From contig DAIDHB010000280.1 of NCBI GenBank assembly GCA_027452145.1, positions 47,888-111,887 of the forward strand: a stretch of 64,000 nt of DNA. The letters run 5' to 3'. Below the pieces are notes generated by a model. The model saw nothing but the letters and a program-made list of their open reading frames with translations. It did no database searches and was not told the origin of the DNA. Position 1 is the first letter of the stretch. Each line of letters opens with the position of its first letter. Made by a program: the position numbers and the translations under genes. Positions 62,730-64,000 of the stretch are shown here, one piece after another. The stretch comes from Planctomycetales bacterium. GTDB lineage: Bacteria; Planctomycetota; Planctomycetia; Isosphaerales; Isosphaeraceae.

Positions 62730-63740
62730 ATGCGGATCATCGGACGATCATCCGGCCGAACCTCCCACCCCGCCGGCCGCGCCCTCGCCGCGCTCGCGGT
62801 GCTCGCAGGCCTGGCCGGCTGCACCGGGCCGGAGTCGCCCACGCCCGCTCCTCCGGCGAAGCGCGCGCCCCGTGCCCCGGCGCCTACGACCGGCGCGAGC
62901 CCCGTCGAGCAGGTCGACTACCACCTCGAGGGTGTCGTCCGCGGCATCGCCATCGAGGAGGGCCGCGTGCTGATCCGCCACAAGGAGATCCCCGGCCTGA
63001 TGAAGGCCATGACGATGTTCTTCGAGCCCGAGGACCAGGCCATCCTCGGTCTGCTCCGCCCCAACGACGTGGTCGAGGGGACGCTGCACGTCGAGAGGCA
63101 GGACGGCGCGGTGCGGGATTACCGCCTTCGGGATCTCAAGGTCGTCAAACACGCGCCGCCGAGCACCGCCAGGGTCAAGGCCGTAACGAAGGCGAAGTCC
63201 GAGGGTCCGCCGCCGCTCCTCAAGCCCGGCGAGCCGGTCCCCGACTTCATCATGACCGACCAGGACGGCCGGACGCGGAAGCTCTCCGACCTGCGGGGCA
63301 AGATCGTCGTCCTGACGTTCGTCTACACCCGCTGCCCGATGCCCGACTTCTGCCCGCTGATGGATCGGAAGTTCAACGAGCTGGCCGAGCACCTGGCCGC
63401 CTTCCCCGACCGCGCCGCGGCGGTCCGACTGATCTCGCTGTCGTTCGACCCCGACCACGACACGCCGGATGTGCTGCGCAAGCACTCCGCCATGCGCGGA
63501 GCCCAGCCGCCGCTCTGGACCTACGCGGTGGCCACGAGGCCGGAGCTGGCGAAGATCGCCCCCCGGCTGGGACTGTTCTTCGCGCCCGACGGCCAGGAAA
63601 TCGCCCACAACCTTTGCACGGCGATCATCGGGCCGGACGGTCGCCTGGCCCGGCTGGCGGTGGGCAAGGGGCCGAACCAATGGGGCACCGCCGAGCTCCT
63701 GAAGACGATTTACCCGCTGATTCCGGGTGGCGCCAAGTGA
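62730..63740 (+). CDS. CusF-SCO1 fusion lipoprotein (copper-binding)
   Basis: 336 residues. Lipobox LAGC with Cys31 marks a lipoprotein. Residues about 60-140 are a CusF-like copper-binding domain (His84, Met91, Met94, Met96 in HKEIPGLMKAMTMFF). Residues about 160-330 are the SCO1/SenC thioredoxin-fold domain with Cys202 and Cys208 in RCPMPDFCPLM (CX5C rather than the usual CX3C) and His293 in AHNLC. SCO proteins load copper into cytochrome c oxidase or protect against oxidative stress. The start is 27 bp after the creatininase gene stop, so they are cotranscribed. Confidence 0.92.
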   Translation: MRIIGRSSGRTSHPAGRALAALAVLAGLAGCTGPESPTPAPPAKRAPRAPAPTTGASPVEQVDYHLEGVVRGIAIEEGRVLIRHKEIPGLMKAMTMFFEPEDQAILGLLRPNDVVEGTLHVERQDGAVRDYRLRDLKVVKHAPPSTARVKAVTKAKSEGPPPLLKPGEPVPDFIMTDQDGRTRKLSDLRGKIVVLTFVYTRCPMPDFCPLMDRKFNELAEHLAAFPDRAAAVRLISLSFDPDHDTPDVLRKHSAMRGAQPPLWTYAVATRPELAKIAPRLGLFFAPDGQEIAHNLCTAIIGPDGRLARLAVGKGPNQWGTAELLKTIYPLIPGGAK

Positions 63741-64000
63741 GCGCAAACGAACGTAATCGTCGGCCCTGATGATCGCCAACTGCTGCAAGGAACGGCTCCG
63801 ACTGCCTTTGTGGCGAGATCGCCCGCAACGGCGAGCGGGGCGCGGGGCCGAATCAGACACGATCGAACAAATACGACGAATCAAAGCAAGATGAATTTTG
63901 CAGATTACCGTTGACAGTGGATGGAAGAAGTTTAAGATGTCGATAAGCACCCACTTTGAGATAGGTTCGCGCAAGATGGTGATGGAGCCGTTGGACCGGG
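63741..64000. other. Region after the SCO1 gene with a possible promoter
   Basis: AT-richer than the rest of the window. TTGACA at 63911-63916 followed after 16 bases by TAAGAT resembles a sigma-70 promoter, but its -10 nearly touches the possible start at 63937, so they cannot both serve the same gene. Confidence 0.35.
63937..64000 (+). CDS. Possible start of the next gene (truncated by window edge)
   Basis: An ATG at 63937 opens a frame of 21 codons to the window edge (MSISTHFEIGSRKMVMEPLD...). A weak GAAGAAG lies upstream. Too short to identify; only the AT-rich promoter-like context supports it. Confidence 0.25.
   Translation, partial: MSISTHFEIGSRKMVMEPLDR

Overview
The window comes from a high-GC planctomycete, most likely of the Isosphaeraceae/Gemmataceae type. 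This rests on lineage-typical families: two DUF1549/DUF1553 plus DUF1501 gene sets, a DUF1559 pilin-like protein with an H-X9-DG motif, an LE-x-R-x-LL surface protein, a CRTAC1/ASPIC-UnbV lipoprotein, a TPR Ser/Thr kinase with DWG in place of DFG, PPC-domain and sulfatase genes, and many long palindromic intergenic repeats. No rRNA, tRNA, CRISPR array, transposase or prophage was recognised. Because of the high GC, nearly every gene is shadowed by long open frames on other strands; these were discarded.

Layout. 1-3.4 kb: the end of an unknown gene, then three secreted proteins on the minus strand, one extremely Gly/Cys-rich. 3.8-9.8 kb: an HTH regulator with a PBP-like ligand domain, a monohaem cytochrome, a class I aminotransferase, a repeat protein and a CYTH enzyme. 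9.9-20.4 kb: a CRTAC1 lipoprotein, two unknown envelope proteins, a peroxiredoxin-Ser/Thr kinase fusion, a HAD hydrolase and a GH99-like secreted protein. 20.6-26.3 kb: DUF1549/DUF1553 and DUF1501 pair, DUF3634, LEPR-XLL-like surface protein. 26.4-34.6 kb, minus strand: a TPR peptidase-MA protein, a sulfatase, a MazG-like protein, a large membrane protein and an ABC ATPase, closely spaced. 34.8-40.2 kb: a frameshifted phytanoyl-CoA dioxygenase, purB and two esterases (overlapping or nearly so). 40.2-45.4 kb: a Uma2 protein, an ArsA ATPase and a five-gene minus-strand microcluster of tiny families (DUF4160, DUF2442, truncated DUF6883, DUF4926, unknown). 45.6-55.1 kb: a PPC/DUF1501/DUF1549 operon, an M28 peptidase, a small lipoprotein with a DUF1559 protein. 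55.1-56.4 kb: a gene-free stretch holding a strongly structured element ending in an intrinsic terminator on the minus strand, a candidate small RNA. 56.4-63.7 kb: a TPR kinase, a 47-residue basic protein, glutamate dehydrogenase, a creatininase-family protein and a CusF-SCO1 fusion lipoprotein.

The strongest leads are the peroxiredoxin-kinase fusion (a possible one-protein peroxide sensor), the DUF4160/DUF2442/DUF6883/DUF4926 microcluster (tandem putative two-gene modules), the structured RNA candidate, and a family of about 103-bp palindromic elements present twice. All functions are inferred from sequence motifs read by eye; no database search was run.
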